Origin: Nitzschia sp. DOCU1 | Taxonomy: Eukaryota; Bacillariophyta; Bacillariophyceae; Bacillariales; Bacillariaceae | DNA length: 64,000 nucleotides | Assembly: GCA_951394045.1 (NCBI GenBank) | Contig: OX595987.1 | Coordinates: 1,426,001 to 1,490,000 of the forward strand | Direction: 5' to 3' | In this document: piece after piece, positions 63,746-64,000 of the stretch | Numbering within the stretch: the stretch's first letter is position 1 | How the letters are laid out: every line of letters starts with the position of its first letter | Position numbers and translations under genes: made by a program | The notes under the pieces: model-generated | What the model was told of the DNA's origin: nothing | Seen by the model: the letters and a program-made list of their open reading frames with translations, nothing else | The model's database searches: none

Positions 63746-64000
63746 CGCGTTTGACAGCAACGCAAAGTGCAGGGTTGAGGCTATTCTGATTTAGTCGGGA
63801 TCATCATTGTCACGTATATTGTGATTGTTCTAGTAGAGTGCGTCGTGGCACTCATCAATGGCGATGGGTGTGCCTTCGATCATCATCGTCCGTCGCGGAT
63901 CTGTTTCGGCGGGAATCGTGCAATGACGTCAGTCCCGGGTTGGACGTCGCAGTGCAACAACGCGCTGGCCCAACCAAACCGGCCAAGGTTCCGCACTTTG
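63746..64000. other. Right-edge region with CRE palindrome
   Basis: It holds TGACGTCA at 63924-63931, about 180 bp upstream of the pseudouridine synthase start. No coding frame is recognised up to the window end. Confidence 0.35.

Overview
The window is nuclear DNA of a photosynthetic stramenopile, most probably a pennate diatom. The signs are: eukaryotic housekeeping genes on both strands; short spliceosomal introns (69-123 bp, almost all GT-AG, phases deduced from joined reading frames); two cyclins of the type expanded in diatoms; a diatom-type orphan protein family; YPGW-repeat proteins; and an NRT2 nitrate transporter. Species cannot be fixed from the sequence alone. No rRNA, tRNA, CRISPR or bacterial operon was recognised.

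Layout. 1-625: 5' part of a YPGW-repeat protein (minus, runs off the left edge). 1.2-2.9 kb: SPX-GDPD phosphodiesterase. 3.3-5.1 kb: a dispersed repeat and a wrecked tyrosine-phosphatase-like pseudogene. 5.2-9.1 kb: SWIM-domain SWS1/ZSWIM7 homologue, DNMT2 tRNA methyltransferase (minus) and a membrane-anchored sulfotransferase. 10.3-14.0 kb: unknown protein, glutathione S-transferase (minus), BTB protein. 14.2-22.4 kb: two divergently oriented cyclin genes separated by an apparently intact 3.5-kb DNA transposon with about 225-bp terminal inverted repeats, a TA target duplication, a DDE transposase and a second, coiled-coil gene. 23.3-27.2 kb: V-ATPase assembly factor Vma12/TMEM199, DNA polymerase epsilon subunit B, RING-H2 protein. 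27.3-32.4 kb: gene-poor, with nested direct repeats and C-tracts. 32.4-36.8 kb: divergent pair of multi-EGF type I membrane proteins. 37.6-39.4 kb: NRT2. 40.8-48.3 kb: acidic unknown protein (minus), mitochondrial oxoglutarate/malate-type carrier, fused fumarylacetoacetase-maleylacetoacetate isomerase (minus), condensin II subunit H2. 49.4-54.0 kb: diatom orphan-family protein and a helical-repeat protein. 54.1-59.1 kb: TRAPPC11 (minus). 59.5-60.5 kb: NFU1. 60.6-61.8 kb: LRR protein (minus). 62.1-62.3 kb: a perfect 141-bp tandem duplication. 62.9-63.7 kb: RluA-type pseudouridine synthase (minus).

Main points. (1) The transposon carries two convergent genes, each starting in or beside a long TIR, so the TIRs probably serve as promoters as well as ends. 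(2) The two cyclins share an intron at the same codon and phase and are an inverted duplicate pair into which that transposon moved. (3) The two EGF genes share intron phase and position relative to EGF modules, a second inverted duplication. (4) E2F-type sites lie upstream of the SWS1 homologue, one cyclin and POLE2, with weaker ones near DNMT2 and condensin H2, suggesting a common S-phase control. (5) Two successive enzymes of tyrosine breakdown are fused in one polypeptide.
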